The notes under the pieces were generated by a model. It was not told where the DNA came from. It worked only from the letters and a program-made list of their open reading frames with translations, and ran no database searches. A stretch of DNA of 64,000 nt, taken from an uncultured Algimonas sp. Lineage in GTDB: Bacteria > Pseudomonadota > Alphaproteobacteria > Caulobacterales > Maricaulaceae. Below, in pieces: positions 18,654 to 27,048 of this stretch. Made by a program: the position numbers and the translations under genes. The first letter of the stretch is position 1. Every line of letters begins with the position of its first letter. The stretch lies in assembly GCF_947498175.1 (NCBI RefSeq), contig NZ_CANMJB010000003.1:372001-436000 (forward strand), read 5' to 3'.

Positions 18654-19526
18654 ATGGAACGGCCTCTTGCCTTGCCGGGCGAGGGGCTTCATTTTGCGCG
18701 GGTGAGAGCTTTCCCGCCCATTCTGCTTTTCCTGCTCGCGACCCCGGCCGCCGCGCAGGTGGAGCTTGTGCCGGATGTGCCGCCTCAAACCGTGCCGTCT
18801 CAAACCATACCGCCTGAAACCATACCGCCCGAAACCACACCAGAGACACCGCAAGGCGACACGCCCCCCAATGACGATGGTGCGCGCATCATCATCGAAC
18901 CGCCGGTCGAGTTGCTGCCCGCCCCCGACCTGCCCCCCGACGTCGCGGATCCGCCCGACGCCTCCGGCGCTGACGAGACCGTTTCCACGTCGCCGACGCC
19001 CGACGCCGCGCCGGACTATTCGCGCCTGTCCGCGGCCGAGGAACGCGCCGCGCGCCTGGACGCGATGTTCGTCCGCCTCTCGGAGGCCGAGTCCGAGACG
19101 GCCGGCAATCTGGTCGCCGAGGAAATCTGGGCCGTCTGGCTGAACAGCGGCAGCCCATCGTCGGACCTCATCCTGCGGCGCGGCGCGGCCGCGCAAGGCC
19201 TGGGCGACACTGCGACGGCGCGGCTGATGTTCGATCACGTCACCGCCTTGCAACCGGACTATGCCGAGGGCTGGGCGCGCTCGTCGCGGCTGGCGCTGGA
19301 AGAGCGCGACTTCGCCCGTGCCGTGTCCGAGGCGATGCGCGCCCTGACGCTGGAGCCGCGCCACTTCTATGCCATGCAGACGCTGGGCAATGTGCTGGAA
19401 CGGCTCGGTCGCCAGGAAGAGGCGCTGGATGCCTACCGCGAAGCCGCGCGCCTGCACCCGACGCTCGGATCCGTTGGTGAACGGATCGACGCGCTCGAAG
19501 TGCAACTGGACGGCAGCATTCTCTAG
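18654..19526 (+). CDS. Secreted TPR protein with proline-rich linker
   Basis: About 290 aa from ATG 18654 (AAAGG upstream). A signal peptide (PILLFLLATPAAAQ) is followed by a Pro/Thr-rich linker (PQTVPSQTIPPETIPPETTP) made by four 15-bp DNA repeats. C-terminal TPR repeats follow (ATARLMFDHVTALQPDYAEG; ALTLEPRHFYAMQTLGNVLERLGRQEEALDAYREA). It is probably periplasmic and mediates protein contacts. It is convergent with the deacetylase gene by 4 bp. The exact partner is unknown. Confidence 0.75.
   Translation: MERPLALPGEGLHFARVRAFPPILLFLLATPAAAQVELVPDVPPQTVPSQTIPPETIPPETTPETPQGDTPPNDDGARIIIEPPVELLPAPDLPPDVADPPDASGADETVSTSPTPDAAPDYSRLSAAEERAARLDAMFVRLSEAESETAGNLVAEEIWAVWLNSGSPSSDLILRRGAAAQGLGDTATARLMFDHVTALQPDYAEGWARSSRLALEERDFARAVSEAMRALTLEPRHFYAMQTLGNVLERLGRQEEALDAYREAARLHPTLGSVGERIDALEVQLDGSIL
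18783..18842 (+). repeat. Four 15-bp tandem repeats coding a PxTxP linker
   Basis: The units are CCTCAAACCGTGCCG, TCTCAAACCATACCG, CCTGAAACCATACCG and CCCGAAACCACACCA. The length is a multiple of three, so copy-number change would alter the linker without breaking the frame. Confidence 0.75.
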
Positions 19527-20518
19527 GGCGCGGCGTCCCGGCCTTGCTCGCCGAACGCCTTTTCCGCCGCGACCCGCGCTTCGATCCCGGCTTCGTCCGC
19601 CGACCAGTGATCGAAATCGTCCGCCCCGGCGCGCCCGGACTCGCGGGCGATCGCCGCAAGGCGCCCCATGCCGGAAAACAGCGTATCCGGGGCCGCCTGC
19701 AAGGCGGGATCCGCATAGGCCTCGTCCGGGTCGATGATCGTCCATCCGGCCCGACGCAGGGCGGCGACCATCCGGTGCGTCGCCAGAGCGGCGATGTCGT
19801 TTTCGTGCAGCAGAAGCACTTGCGCCGGCCGCGCGCCCAGAACGTCCATCGCCATGCGGTCGTAATGCGCGGCCGCGTCGACGACCATGTCGGCATAGAC
19901 CCGGCCGAGCGCATCCTCATCCACGGCCCGACCGTCCTTCAACGCCTGTTGCAGCAACGAGTCGAGGTGCCAGTCATAGGTATCGACCGTGACATAACCG
20001 TTGCGGAGTCCGCGCTCCGACAGCGCTTGGCGCAAGGCTTCGCGTTTGGCCCGCGCCGCGATCCTGTCTTCGCCGTAGCCGCCTTCGTCCAGATACGGGA
20101 ACCGGAACCAGGGTCGGCGGTTCGGCAAACCCTCCAGCAGCGTTTCCGCCCGGTCGGTATCGGCGATGAATTCACCCACGGACGTCCGGCTCGCCCAGGG
20201 ATGGGTGTCGGTATGGTTGGCGATCCGGTGTCCGGCCTGTCCGTAGGCCTGCAACCGTGCGCGGCCGTCCCGGTCCAGTCCGCGCGTCGTGGCGAAGATG
20301 GCGACCGGCCCGGTTCCTGCCTTGTCCCACTGGTCCAGCAGCGCTTCGGTCCGGTCCGCCCCGGTGAAAAGACGGCCATCGCCGCGCGGAGCGTCGTCAT
20401 AGGTCAAAGCGATCCGCTTGGACCCCGGATCCGGTTCGGTCTGAGCCATTCCGGTTTGGGCCGAAGCGGCGATGCCGCCGCCTAGAAAGAGCAATAGGAT
20501 CGTCCAAATGATGCGCAT
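19523..20518 (-). CDS. Polysaccharide deacetylase (NodB domain), secreted
   Basis: About 331 aa from the internal ATG, which gives a clean signal peptide (MRIIWTILLLFLGGGIAASAQ). The NodB fold shows the first motif IALTYDDAP and the zinc-binding HxxxH in ANHTDTHPW, followed by a proline/Arg motif (PWFRFPYLDEG). Such enzymes remove N-acetyl groups from cell-wall or capsule sugars; here the location is periplasmic or extracellular. The substrate is not known. Confidence 0.88.
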   Translation of the reverse strand: MRIIWTILLLFLGGGIAASAQTGMAQTEPDPGSKRIALTYDDAPRGDGRLFTGADRTEALLDQWDKAGTGPVAIFATTRGLDRDGRARLQAYGQAGHRIANHTDTHPWASRTSVGEFIADTDRAETLLEGLPNRRPWFRFPYLDEGGYGEDRIAARAKREALRQALSERGLRNGYVTVDTYDWHLDSLLQQALKDGRAVDEDALGRVYADMVVDAAAHYDRMAMDVLGARPAQVLLLHENDIAALATHRMVAALRRAGWTIIDPDEAYADPALQAAPDTLFSGMGRLAAIARESGRAGADDFDHWSADEAGIEARVAAEKAFGEQGRDAAP

Positions 20519-20592
20519 GCGGTCCCATAGCCCATTTCCGGGCCGCGCCAACAGGCTTGCACCGGCGCGCCGACCCGCTACAGGCCCGTCCC

Positions 20593-22287
20593 ATGCCCGT
20601 TCCTACGCTCGTCCTGAATTTCGGCCATTCCGTCCTGCGCTCGCTGTCCGACTATACGGAAGCCGCTTCCGAGATCTACCGCCACTACCGCACGGGCCGG
20701 AACATCGTCGCCGTGACATCGGCGCAAGGCGACCAGACGGATGTGCTGCTGGCCGAAGCGCGGCGCATCGGGCCCGAAGGAGCCTCGGACGGTGGCGGCG
20801 CGCGCAACCTTCCGGAACTGCTGCAACTGGGCGAACGCCGGTCGGCCGCGCTGCTGGCGCTGGCCTTGGAACGGATCGGCGCGCCCGCCTTCGTGCGCCA
20901 GGCGCGCGGTCTGGGCCTGACGGCCCAGGGCGATCCGATGAGCGCTGAACTGACGGGCCTCGACACCGGGCAGCTGATGCAGGACCTCAAGGATCACGAC
21001 ATCGTCGTCATGCCGGGTTTCGTGGCCATCGGCGAAAAGGACCGCGCCGTTCTGCTTGGCCAGGGCGGGGCGGACTACACCGCGCTCTACGTCGCCGACC
21101 AACTCGGCGCGCCCGCGCTGCTGCTCAAGGATGTGGACGGGGTCTATGACCGCGATCCGAAAGAGGCGTCCGACACGCCGCCGCGACGTTACGCCCGGGT
21201 GTCCTATGCCGATCTGCGCCGCAAGGCCGGGCCGCTGATCGCGGACCGCGCGATCGATTACGCCGAAAGCACGGGCCAGCGCTTCCGCATCGGCAAACCC
21301 GGCGTGGCCGGATCGACCCTCGTCGGCGATGTGTCCGGCCTGCCCGAAGAAACCGCGATGCCGCCCAAGCTGCGTATCGCCATGATGGGGCTCGGCATTG
21401 TCGGCGGCGGGGTCTGGCGGCGCGTGGCCGAACATCCCGACCGCTTCGAGATCGTGCGCGTCATGGTCCGCAACCCGGACAAATATATCGACCAGGGCTA
21501 TCCGGAAGATCTGCTGACGACGAAGGCCGAAGACCTGCTAGCGGCGGAGCCCGACATCTTCATCGACGTCTCCGGTCCGATCGAACCGGCGCTGCCCCTG
21601 ACGCGCGACATGCTGGCGCGCGGCGTGGATGTCGTGTCGGCCAACAAGCAGGCCGTCGCGGCGGGCGGGCAGGCGCTGCTCGACCATGCAAGAAGGTCGG
21701 ACGCGCGGCTGCTCTTCTCCAGCGCGGCGGGCGGCGGCATGCCGATGCTGGAAATGTGTGTACGCGAACGCGGGAGAATTGCGCGTGTCGAAGCGCTGCT
21801 CAACGGCACGACCAATTTCATGCTGGGCGAAATGGAGGGTGGTCTGTCCTATGACGACGCGTTGAAGATTGCCCAGGACCGCGGCTATGCCGAAGCCGAT
21901 CCGACCGCCGATGTGGACGGCCACGACGCGGCCGCCAAGATCCGCCTCGTCAGCCTGCTCGGCTTCGGCGAAGAATTGGATCCGGCCGACATTCCGCGCG
22001 ACTCGCTGTCCGACATGACCGGCCAGCAGGAACCCGGCACGGTTCTGAAACGGGTCGCGCGCGTGTCGGGCGATACGGGCGAGATCGTCGCCGATCTGCG
22101 CCTGCGCGCCCTGTCGCCCAACAATTTCCTGGCCCAGGCCGACGGCGAGGACGCCCATGCCGTGTTCGATTTCACGGATGGCGACCGCTACGTCATCCGC
22201 GGCAAGGGCGCGGGCCGCTGGCCGACGACCGAATCCGTCATGGCCGACCTCTACGATCTCTCAAACGGCACCGATCCGTCCGGTTGA
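20593..22287 (+). CDS. Fused aspartokinase-like / homoserine dehydrogenase without ACT domains
   Basis: 564 aa. Residues 1 to about 260 are an amino-acid-kinase domain like aspartokinase (LLQLGERRSAALLAL; PGFVAIGEKDRAVLLGQGGADYTALYVADQLGAPALLLKDVDGVYDRDP). The N-terminal K-F-G-G-T motif is changed to LNFGHSVLRS and GRGGSDTTA to GQGGADYTA, so kinase activity is doubtful. From about 265 a complete homoserine dehydrogenase follows (MMGLGIVGGGVWRRV; VVSANKQAVA; SSAAGGGMPML; GTTNFMLGEM; DPTADVDGHDAAAKI). ThrA/MetL fusions are about 810 aa with ACT domains between the halves; these are missing here. It serves threonine/methionine synthesis. ATG 20593 is chosen over the upstream GTG/TTG options. Confidence 0.9.
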   Translation: MPVPTLVLNFGHSVLRSLSDYTEAASEIYRHYRTGRNIVAVTSAQGDQTDVLLAEARRIGPEGASDGGGARNLPELLQLGERRSAALLALALERIGAPAFVRQARGLGLTAQGDPMSAELTGLDTGQLMQDLKDHDIVVMPGFVAIGEKDRAVLLGQGGADYTALYVADQLGAPALLLKDVDGVYDRDPKEASDTPPRRYARVSYADLRRKAGPLIADRAIDYAESTGQRFRIGKPGVAGSTLVGDVSGLPEETAMPPKLRIAMMGLGIVGGGVWRRVAEHPDRFEIVRVMVRNPDKYIDQGYPEDLLTTKAEDLLAAEPDIFIDVSGPIEPALPLTRDMLARGVDVVSANKQAVAAGGQALLDHARRSDARLLFSSAAGGGMPMLEMCVRERGRIARVEALLNGTTNFMLGEMEGGLSYDDALKIAQDRGYAEADPTADVDGHDAAAKIRLVSLLGFGEELDPADIPRDSLSDMTGQQEPGTVLKRVARVSGDTGEIVADLRLRALSPNNFLAQADGEDAHAVFDFTDGDRYVIRGKGAGRWPTTESVMADLYDLSNGTDPSG

Positions 22288-22360
22288 GAGGGCAATCGGG
22301 TCGGAACCCGATGTGTCATCCATGCGTCACATAACGGTCAGACGACCCGGAGAGACGATC

Positions 22361-22591
22361 ATGGCTCAGTGCAACCAATGCGGAAACGACTACGACCGCG
22401 CCTTCACCGTGACCTTGCATGACGGCCAAACGGGCACGTTCGACAGTTTCGAATGCGCCATCGCCAAGATGGCTCCGTCCTGCGCGCAATGCGGCTGCCG
22501 CATCATCGGGCATGGCCGTGAAACCGTCGACGACCGCACTTTCTGCTGTGCATCCTGTGCCGACATGGCCGGCGCGGAACTCGAAGCGTAG
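22361..22591 (+). CDS. Cysteine-rich zinc-ribbon small protein
   Basis: 76 aa from ATG 22361 with GGAG upstream. It has cysteine pairs CNQCG, CAQCGC, CCASC and the motif FDSFECAIAKMAP followed by CRIIGHG. This matches a widespread family of small metal-binding proteins of unknown role, sometimes labelled metallothionein-like. It is cytosolic. The next gene starts 2 nt after its stop, so they are co-transcribed. Confidence 0.75.
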   Translation: MAQCNQCGNDYDRAFTVTLHDGQTGTFDSFECAIAKMAPSCAQCGCRIIGHGRETVDDRTFCCASCADMAGAELEA

Positions 22592-22592
22592 C

Positions 22593-23648
22593 ATGACGGA
22601 TCTGGCCGGGCCCGACGTGCCGGGGCCGGTTCCCACCCCGCATGGCGATATGCCGGGCGCCTCCGCGACGCGACGGCGCACGGCGCTATTCCGCAAGGTC
22701 CAGGGCTGGCTCCGCAGCCCGTGGGTGATCGCCCTGATGGGCGCGGCGCTCGTCTGGGCGCTGTTCCAAGTCGCGCCCTGGCCGGAGTGGAAGCGCGCCT
22801 TTGCGGAGGCCGACCCGCTCTGGCTGGTTCCCGCCGTCGCGCTGGTTCTCGCTCATGAGCTGCTCAAGGTCGGCCGCATGGAACAGCTCGTGCCCTGCGT
22901 TCGCGACAGTCGTCTGCGCCACGCCCGGATCGTCTACGGCATGGCCTGCGTCGCCCAATTGCCTGTCGGCACGGTCGGCGGCGATCTCTACCGCGTCATG
23001 CGCCTGGAGGAATGCGGCGCCGACCCCAAGGACGCGACTGCGGCGACCTTCCTGATCCGCATGATCGGCTTTTCGACGACTTTGACGCTGGCCGGGCTGG
23101 CGGGCGTCTATGTGCTGGACAGTGTCTGGCCCCTGATCGGACCGCTGCTCGCCGCCGTGATCCTCTGGCTGCTGGCCTCGTCGCAAAACCCGCCTGCTTT
23201 CGTCGGCCGTCTTGTGGCGCGGGCGGACGATACGGGCTCCGGACGCTGGGGACGGTTCATATCGCTGGCCGCGCGCCTGATCCGCCATGTGTTCCGCGAG
23301 GCGGCCGACCTGACCCGCGCGCAGATGCTGCGGGTCCTGGGCTACACGCTCGCCCTCTATGGCTTGCGCGCGACGATCGCCTGGTTCTGCCTGCTGGCGA
23401 TGGAAATCGATGTGAGCTGGCTAGCGGCTTTGGCCGCGCTGGCCGCGGGCAATCTGGCCAGTTCCGTACCCAGCCCGACCGGCAATGTCGGTCTGCGCGA
23501 GGGCGGCATGGTCGGCGTGTTGGCGGGCCTGGGCATCGCCGTCGCGCCCGCCGCCATCGGGGCGTTGCTGTTCCGCGCCTGCATGGTCGCGGGCGCCGGG
23601 TTGGGGTTGCTGGTAACGGGAATGGCTGCGAAGCTGACGGGCCCCTAG
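22593..23648 (+). CDS. UPF0104 / lysylphosphatidylglycerol-synthase TM-region family membrane protein
   Basis: 351 aa with about eight TM helices. It shows the family signature PVGTVGGDLYRVMRL and, near the C terminus, SSVPSPTGNVGLREGGMVGVL. Members resemble the flippase half of MprF and are thought to move lipids or lipid-linked sugars. No lysyl-transferase domain is present. ATG 22593 directly follows the zinc-ribbon gene. Confidence 0.8.
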   Translation: MTDLAGPDVPGPVPTPHGDMPGASATRRRTALFRKVQGWLRSPWVIALMGAALVWALFQVAPWPEWKRAFAEADPLWLVPAVALVLAHELLKVGRMEQLVPCVRDSRLRHARIVYGMACVAQLPVGTVGGDLYRVMRLEECGADPKDATAATFLIRMIGFSTTLTLAGLAGVYVLDSVWPLIGPLLAAVILWLLASSQNPPAFVGRLVARADDTGSGRWGRFISLAARLIRHVFREAADLTRAQMLRVLGYTLALYGLRATIAWFCLLAMEIDVSWLAALAALAAGNLASSVPSPTGNVGLREGGMVGVLAGLGIAVAPAAIGALLFRACMVAGAGLGLLVTGMAAKLTGP

Positions 23649-23687
23649 CCAAGTTAGACGAATGGCCAGGCTGGACAAATGGCCAAG

Positions 23688-24467
23688 CTAGACGAAAACC
23701 GCGATCGACTGCATCCCGTCCACGATGAGCGCGCCGTCGCGGTTCCAGATGCGCATGACCTGCGAACAATAGCCGTCATGCGCGGCGCTCAGCTCCGATT
23801 CGACCATGTACCAGCCGTCGGTCGTGTCCGTGTCGCGCAATATGTTGCAGATCCAGCTCATCGAACTGACGGGTCCCATCTGCGTCATGATCGGGAAGGT
23901 GGCGGGCGGCAGGATGTCGGCCAGGCCCAGCAGGGCGATCTCTCCGGACCGGGCCGCCGGATCGGAATGGCGGGCCCAGCACCGCAGATATCCGCGCGTG
24001 CCGCCTTCTATCGGGCGGGTGCCTTCGATCAGCTTGACGTCGTAGTTCCGCAGGAATGCCGGAATGAACGGCGACTCCGTTTTCGTAAACGGTTCGCACC
24101 GGTCCGGCGGCGGCGTGCCGGGCGCGGGACGATCCACGCGCACATGGCTGTCGCGCGCCCCGCCGAAGGAGAAGACCGCCGTGCAGGCGGCGCGTCCACC
24201 CAGGTCGGCGCGGGCCTGCACCGTCGTGACGTTGCGGCCGCGCCGCAGCAACTCCGTCGTCATGTCAGGTGCGTCCGCGACCGGTCCGGTGAAATTGACC
24301 AGGGCGGAGCGCAGCGGCGGCAGTTCGTCATGCTCGCCGCGCACGCGCGCCAGCAGCAAGGCGGCGCTGAGACCGCCATACGCCGTCCGGCCTTGTTTCC
24401 AAGTCTCCGGAATGTCCGGGGATCCGGTTGCGGCTTGGTCGGCGAGCGCGGAAAAAGTCGGGTCCAT
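23688..24467 (-). CDS. Acyl-CoA thioesterase-like double-hotdog protein
   Basis: 259 aa. The N-terminal hotdog has WKQGRTAYGGLSAALLLARV and the C-terminal one has MTQMGPVSSMSWICNIL, followed by DGWYMVESELSAAHDGYCSQVMRIWNRDGAL. This is the layout of TesB-like thioesterase-superfamily proteins, which cut acyl-CoA thioesters. The exact acyl substrate is unknown. It is divergent from the isomerase/panE pair and convergent with the UPF0104 gene. Confidence 0.82.
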   Translation of the reverse strand: MDPTFSALADQAATGSPDIPETWKQGRTAYGGLSAALLLARVRGEHDELPPLRSALVNFTGPVADAPDMTTELLRRGRNVTTVQARADLGGRAACTAVFSFGGARDSHVRVDRPAPGTPPPDRCEPFTKTESPFIPAFLRNYDVKLIEGTRPIEGGTRGYLRCWARHSDPAARSGEIALLGLADILPPATFPIMTQMGPVSSMSWICNILRDTDTTDGWYMVESELSAAHDGYCSQVMRIWNRDGALIVDGMQSIAVFV

Positions 24468-24598
24468 CCCATCCGGCTAATCCGCCGGGCCGGGCCGTGC
24501 CAGACCCAATCGAGCTTGGGCGGCGTGCGGGAATGAACCGCTTGTGCCGGGCGGGCGGCTCCTCCAGTGACGAAGCGCGACTTGATGGAGTGGAGCCC

Positions 24599-25219
24599 GT
24601 GACGACCCTCGATTTCTACTATGATGTCGGCAGCCCGAATGTCTATCTGGCCTGGAAGGCGCTGTCGCAGGTGGACGGGCTGGCGCTGGATCTCAAGCCC
24701 GTTCTGATCGGCGGCCTTTTCAAGAGCGCCAATAACCTCCCGCCCTGGACGGCCTTTTCCGGCGTCCCGGCCAAGATGCGCTACATGATGGTGGAGATCG
24801 ACCGGTTCGCGGAACTGTACGGCCTGTCCGGCTTCCGGATGAACCCGCATTTCCCGGTCAATACGCTGCTGGCGATGCGCACCGCCATGATCGCGCATGA
24901 AGAGGGTGTCGCTGACGCCTTCGTTCCGGCGGTGCAGGCGGCGATGTGGGAGACGGGGCGCGACATCGCCGATCCCGGAATCCTCGCCGATGTATTGGAC
25001 GAAGCCGGTTTGCCGGGACCGGAGATGGTTGCCCGCACGTCGGAGCCTGCAGTCAAGCAATCGTTGGCGGACGCGACGCAAGCCGCCGTCGATCGCGGCC
25101 TGTTCGGCCTGCCGAGCTGGTTCGTGCAAGGCGGCACGGACCTGTATTTCGGCAAGGAGAATTGCTGGATGTTCGGCGCGGCGCCGACCGGGTCGCTTCC
25201 GCACGCGCCCGCTTCATGA
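24599..25219 (+). CDS. 2-hydroxychromene-2-carboxylate isomerase-like (DsbA-fold) protein
   Basis: 206 aa from GTG 24599, supported by two GGAG sequences just upstream. It is a kappa-class GST/DsbA-like fold with N-terminal LDFYYDVGSPNVYLAWKAL, internal NTLLAMRTAM and C-terminal GLFGLPSWFVQGG...FGKENCWMF. In the family it isomerises an aromatic-degradation intermediate with glutathione; here it may act as a general GSH-dependent isomerase. Its stop overlaps the panE start. Confidence 0.88.
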   Translation: MTTLDFYYDVGSPNVYLAWKALSQVDGLALDLKPVLIGGLFKSANNLPPWTAFSGVPAKMRYMMVEIDRFAELYGLSGFRMNPHFPVNTLLAMRTAMIAHEEGVADAFVPAVQAAMWETGRDIADPGILADVLDEAGLPGPEMVARTSEPAVKQSLADATQAAVDRGLFGLPSWFVQGGTDLYFGKENCWMFGAAPTGSLPHAPAS

Positions 25220-26217
25220 ACAAGCCGCGCATCACCGTATTGGGCGCCGGGTCGATCGGCTGCTATCTCGGTGGCCGGATGATGCAAGGCGGCGCGGCGG
25301 TGACCTTGCTCGGCCGAGAGCGGCTGGCGAAGGTCATGGCGCAGAAGGGTTTGACGCTCAGCGCGCACGGGCGCGCGACGATCCATCTGGACGAGGTGGA
25401 TTTCGCCAGCGACCCGGTGGCGCTGGCGGGCTCGGACATCGTCGCGCTCTGCGTCAAGAGCCAGGACACGGCCGACGCGGCCGCGCTGATCCGCCAGCAT
25501 GCGCCGACCGCCTGGATCGTGTCGTTCCAGAACGGGATCTCCAATCTGGCGACCTTGCGCGACGGCGTGCCGGATGCCGTCATCGGCGGTGCGGTCGTGC
25601 CGTTCAATGTGACATCGCCCGGGCCGGGGCGGTTCCACCGCGGCACGGACGGCGGTCTCGTCATCGGACCGGGCGCGCCGGAGATCGTGAGCGGTGCGCT
25701 GCGCGCCGCCGGGGTCGGCGTGCGGATCGTGGATGACATCGACGCCTATCTCTGGGCCAAGCTGCTGGTCAATCTGAACAATGCGCTGAACGCCCTGTCG
25801 GGCGGGCCGTTGCGCGACGGGCTGCTGCAACGCGGCTATCGCCGCGTGCTGATCGCCATGATCGAGGAAGGCCTGGCGGTTGCGGCTGCCGAAGATGTGG
25901 ACGTGGCGACATTCAATGGCCGCCACCCCAAAACGCTGATCCGGCTGATGGCACGGCCCGACTGGCTGTACCGGATCGTCATGGACCGGATCGCGAAGAT
26001 CGACCGCACGGCACGGTCCTCCATGCTGGACGATCTGGAGGCGGGACGCGGGCCGGAGCTGGATTACCTGCAAGGAGAGATCGTGCGGCGGGCCGAGGCG
26101 CACGGGATCGGCGCCCCCGTCAACCGGGCCGTGATGTGCGCGACGCAGGACGCGTTCGCGCAAAGGAAAACGCCCAGGCTGAGCGGGGCGGACATGGAAC
26201 GGCTGTTCCTGTCGTGA
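25216..26217 (+). CDS. panE: 2-dehydropantoate 2-reductase
   Basis: 333 aa from ATG 25216, which overlaps the previous stop (ATGA). The Rossmann motif ITVLGAGSIGCYLGGRM binds NADPH; ALCVKSQDT and SFQNGISN follow, and the catalytic Lys lies in AYLWAKLLVNLNNALNAL. In pantothenate/CoA synthesis it reduces ketopantoate to pantoate. Some paralogues in this family act on other 2-oxo acids, so the exact substrate is inferred. Confidence 0.88.
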   Translation: MNKPRITVLGAGSIGCYLGGRMMQGGAAVTLLGRERLAKVMAQKGLTLSAHGRATIHLDEVDFASDPVALAGSDIVALCVKSQDTADAAALIRQHAPTAWIVSFQNGISNLATLRDGVPDAVIGGAVVPFNVTSPGPGRFHRGTDGGLVIGPGAPEIVSGALRAAGVGVRIVDDIDAYLWAKLLVNLNNALNALSGGPLRDGLLQRGYRRVLIAMIEEGLAVAAAEDVDVATFNGRHPKTLIRLMARPDWLYRIVMDRIAKIDRTARSSMLDDLEAGRGPELDYLQGEIVRRAEAHGIGAPVNRAVMCATQDAFAQRKTPRLSGADMERLFLS

Positions 26218-26226
26218 AAGACGATG

Positions 26227-26267
26227 GCGGCACCGCGCGACTGGGAGGGGGTATCGCACGGTGCCGC
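26227..26267. terminator. Hairpin between convergent panE and hsp20
   Basis: GCGGCACCG and CGGTGCCGC pair over 9 bp around a 23-nt loop just after panE. No T-run, so it may not terminate by itself. Confidence 0.4.
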
Positions 26268-26328
26268 GTCGTTGCGTCCGGCGCGCCTCAAGGGGGAGGA
26301 AAGGGGAGCCGGGTCCGCGACGACATAT

Positions 26329-26841
26329 TTAGGCGGCTTTCTTCTTTCCGCCAGTTTTCGGAGCAATTAACTTTTCGCCACTTGCAGCCGCGCCAGTGCT
26401 GCCGCCGATCGCGATTGTCCGCGGCTTCAGCGCTTCGGGCAGTTCGCGCCGCAGCGAGATCGACAAAAGGCCGTTCGCCAGGTCGGCCGTATCCACGACG
26501 ACATGGTCGGCCAGCTGGAAGCGGCGTTCGAACCCGCGCTCCGCGATGCCGCGGTGCAGATAGTCCGCCTCGTCATTGGCGCTCTTGTCCTCGATGCGGC
26601 CCGTGATCGTCAGGCGGTTCTGCTCGGATTCGATGCTCAGGTCGTCATGCGAGAAACCGGCGACGGCCAGCTCGATGCGGTAGGCGTCCTCCGACAGGCG
26701 GACGATATTGTAGGGGGGATAGGTCGCGGCGTTCTGGGCCTGCGTGCTGGCCGCGTCGATCAGGCCGGCCATGCGGTCCAGACCGACGAAGGACCGGTAG
26801 AGGGGCGACAGGTCGTACGCCCGGTTCGTTGTAGCTCTCAT
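26329..26841 (-). CDS. Hsp20/IbpA-type small heat-shock protein
   Basis: 170 aa from ATG 26841 (AGGA 6 nt before it). The alpha-crystallin domain is clear: YPPYNIVRLSEDAYRIELAVAGFSHDDL, then HRGIAERGFERRFQLADHVV and ANGLLSISLRRELPE. It holds unfolded proteins in the cytoplasm during heat stress. The C-terminal IxI-type motif is RTIAIGG. The upstream region carries a heat-shock-like promoter and an RNA-thermometer-like leader. Confidence 0.95.
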   Translation of the reverse strand: MRATTNRAYDLSPLYRSFVGLDRMAGLIDAASTQAQNAATYPPYNIVRLSEDAYRIELAVAGFSHDDLSIESEQNRLTITGRIEDKSANDEADYLHRGIAERGFERRFQLADHVVVDTADLANGLLSISLRRELPEALKPRTIAIGGSTGAAASGEKLIAPKTGGKKKAA

Positions 26842-26846
26842 GATAC

Positions 26847-26864
26847 ATCCTCGTTTCAAGCAAT
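26847..26864 (-). promoter_or_regulatory. ROSE-like RNA thermometer hairpin over the hsp20 ribosome binding site
   Basis: On the transcript, AUUGCU, a 7-nt loop (UGAAACG) and AGGAU can form the conserved last hairpin of ROSE elements. There UUGCU pairs imperfectly (with a G-G pair) with the Shine-Dalgarno AGGA. A further hairpin, GCACGG/CCGTGC, lies at 26882-26905. ROSE elements are known upstream of Hsp20 genes in Alphaproteobacteria and open on warming. The match is by eye. Confidence 0.6.
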
Positions 26865-26913
26865 GCAGTTGATGATGGAATGCACGGCCCGTTGCGGCAC
26901 CGTGCAAGAGTAT

Positions 26914-26941
26914 ATGTAGGAATCTATTCCTTGATATCAAG
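26914..26941 (-). promoter_or_regulatory. Candidate sigma32 (RpoH) promoter of hsp20
   Basis: CTTGATA, 14 nt, CCTACAT fits the alphaproteobacterial RpoH pattern (CTTG, then CC-rich -10) and would start a leader of about 64 nt containing the ROSE-like hairpin. Confidence 0.5.
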
Positions 26942-27048
26942 AGGTCGCCTCCGCGCCTTCATGCGGCCATGCAAACCCGAGCTCCGGCCCGTCCCGGATT
27001 ACGAAACAATTAGGTTCACGCCTGCGGATTCGGCGTTACAACGGGGTC

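Noticed and set aside
18576-19745. 389-aa minus-strand ORF
   Set aside because: Antisense shadow of the TPR gene, with low-complexity Gly/Arg content.
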